Positions 63,070 to 64,000 of a stretch of DNA of 64,000 bases are shown piece by piece; within the stretch, counting starts at the first letter, position 1, and each line of letters begins with the position of its first letter. The notes under the pieces are model-generated. The model was not told where the DNA came from and ran no database searches. It saw nothing but the letters and a program-made list of their open reading frames with translations. The DNA is from Chitiniphilus purpureus (GTDB taxonomy: Bacteria > Pseudomonadota > Gammaproteobacteria > Burkholderiales > Chitinibacteraceae): assembly GCF_025642115.1 (NCBI RefSeq), contig NZ_CP106753.1, positions 1,759,501 through 1,823,500 of the forward strand, written 5' to 3'. The translations under genes were made by a program, and so were the position numbers.

Positions 63070-64000
63070 TTAACGGCCCTTCTTGCCGGCGATACGCAGG
63101 CGCAACGCATTCAATTTGATGAAACCGCCGGCATCCGCCTGGTTGTAGGCGCCGCCGTCGTCATCGAAGGTGGCGATGGTCTGATCAAAGAGCGTGTCCT
63201 TGGAGTCACGCGCGACCACCGAGACGCCGCCCTTGTACAGCTTCAGGCGCACCCAGCCGTTCACATAGCCCTGGGTGTGGTCGATCAGCACCTGCAGCGC
63301 GCGGCGTTCCGGGCTCCACCAGTAGCCGTTGTAGATCAGCTCGGCATAGCGCGGCATCAGGCTGTCCTTGAGGTGTGCCACCTCACGGTCGAGCGTGATC
63401 GACTCGATGCCGCGGTGGGCCTTCAGCAGGATGGTGCCGCCCGGGGTTTCGTAGCAGCCGCGGCTTTTCATGCCGACATAGCGGTTCTCGACCAGATCCA
63501 GACGACCGATGCCGTGCTTGCCGCCAAGTTCATTGAGCTTGGCCAGCACCTCGTGGGCCTTCAGGCGTACCCCATTGATGCCGACCACATCGCCCTTCTC
63601 GAATTCCAGGTCGATGTATTCGGCGGCATCCGGCGCGGCTTCCGGGCTGACTGTCCAGCGCCACATGCTTTCCTCGGCCTCGGCCTTCGGGTCTTCCAGG
63701 TGGCGGCCTTCGAAACTGATGTGCAGCAGGTTGGCGTCCATCGAGTACGGTGCACCGCCGTTCTTGTGCTTCATCTCGACCGGGATGCCGTTGGCTTCGG
63801 CGTAGGCCAGCAGTTTCTCGCGTGACAGCAGATCCCATTCGCGCCACGGGGCGATCACCTTCACTTCCGGCATCAGCGCATACGCGCCCAACTCGAAGCG
63901 GACCTGATCATTGCCTTTGCCGGTGGCGCCATGGCTGATGGCGTCAGCGCCGGTCTCGCGGGCGATCTCGATCAGGCGCTTGGCGATCAGCGGACGGGCG
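63070..64000 (-). CDS. argG: Argininosuccinate synthase, C-terminal part (runs off the right edge)
   Basis: The visible 309 residues read [20 protein letters not shown], then [40 protein letters not shown] and [21 protein letters not shown], matching ArgG. The N-terminal ATP loop lies beyond base 64000. The enzyme joins citrulline and aspartate in arginine synthesis. It ends with [15 protein letters not shown]. The last gene in the window, transcribed to the left. Confidence 0.97.
   Translation of the reverse strand, partial: ARPLIAKRLIEIARETGADAISHGATGKGNDQVRFELGAYALMPEVKVIAPWREWDLLSREKLLAYAEANGIPVEMKHKNGGAPYSMDANLLHISFEGRHLEDPKAEAEESMWRWTVSPEAAPDAAEYIDLEFEKGDVVGINGVRLKAHEVLAKLNELGGKHGIGRLDLVENRYVGMKSRGCYETPGGTILLKAHRGIESITLDREVAHLKDSLMPRYAELIYNGYWWSPERRALQVLIDHTQGYVNGWVRLKLYKGGVSVVARDSKDTLFDQTIATFDDDGGAYNQADAGGFIKLNALRLRIAGKKGR

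Overview
The window is a high-GC betaproteobacterial chromosome segment, most likely from the order Neisseriales (Chromobacterium / Chitinibacteraceae side). The best evidence is the tmRNA on the minus strand at 6478-6844. Its tag peptide reads ANDETYALAA, the form I know from Neisseria and Chromobacterium; Burkholderia and Bordetella tags differ. The trxA-rho-rpmE2 order, a split pntAa/pntAb/pntB operon and a serine protease with a chitin-binding C-terminus agree with this.

Region 1 (1-6440) looks accessory. It opens with the tail of a site-specific recombinase and a small gene that repeats the recombinase tail. Next come a membrane YheO-type PAS protein, a DUF1805 protein, a membrane histidine kinase and a convergent response regulator whose 3' end overlaps the kinase gene. 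Two orphan genes follow, one resembling phage MmcB-like proteins. The region has AT-rich gaps and ends next to the 3' end of ssrA, a common island insertion site.

Region 2 (6440-42255) is ordinary chromosome: thioesterase, acuI, a mtaD-ubiG-gph operon, an oxidoreductase, a chemoreceptor, argO, a regulator-cydP-cydA-cydB-cydX operon, secreted peptidases, an orphan pair of sugar-ABC permeases, a GGDEF-EAL protein, a peroxiredoxin, zapE, a quinone oxidoreductase, a decayed phosphoesterase gene, and the transhydrogenase operon. A DUF2325 gene sits behind a Fur-box-like palindrome.

Region 3 (42717-53623) is an uninterrupted flgBCDEFGHIJKL flagellar operon. A good sigma-54 site (GG-N10-GC) precedes flgB. 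No flgA, flgM or flgN lies in the window.

Region 4 (53690-64000) is housekeeping: radA, trxA, rho, rpmE2, a GT-C glycosyltransferase, a DUF3149 mini-gene, a diguanylate cyclase next to the c-di-GMP-binding protein gene yajQ, a DinB-family gene, ppnP, a DUF2788 gene, and argG running off the right edge. The trxA terminator hairpin contains the -35 box of the likely rho promoter.

The most interesting items are the PAS/DUF1805/kinase/regulator cluster beside ssrA, the palindrome over the promoter of the cyd operon, the nested terminator-promoter before rho, the collapsed phosphoesterase gene, and the heptad duplication in the chemoreceptor. No CRISPR array, rRNA or tRNA was seen. Family names come from reading motifs by eye; no database search was run.
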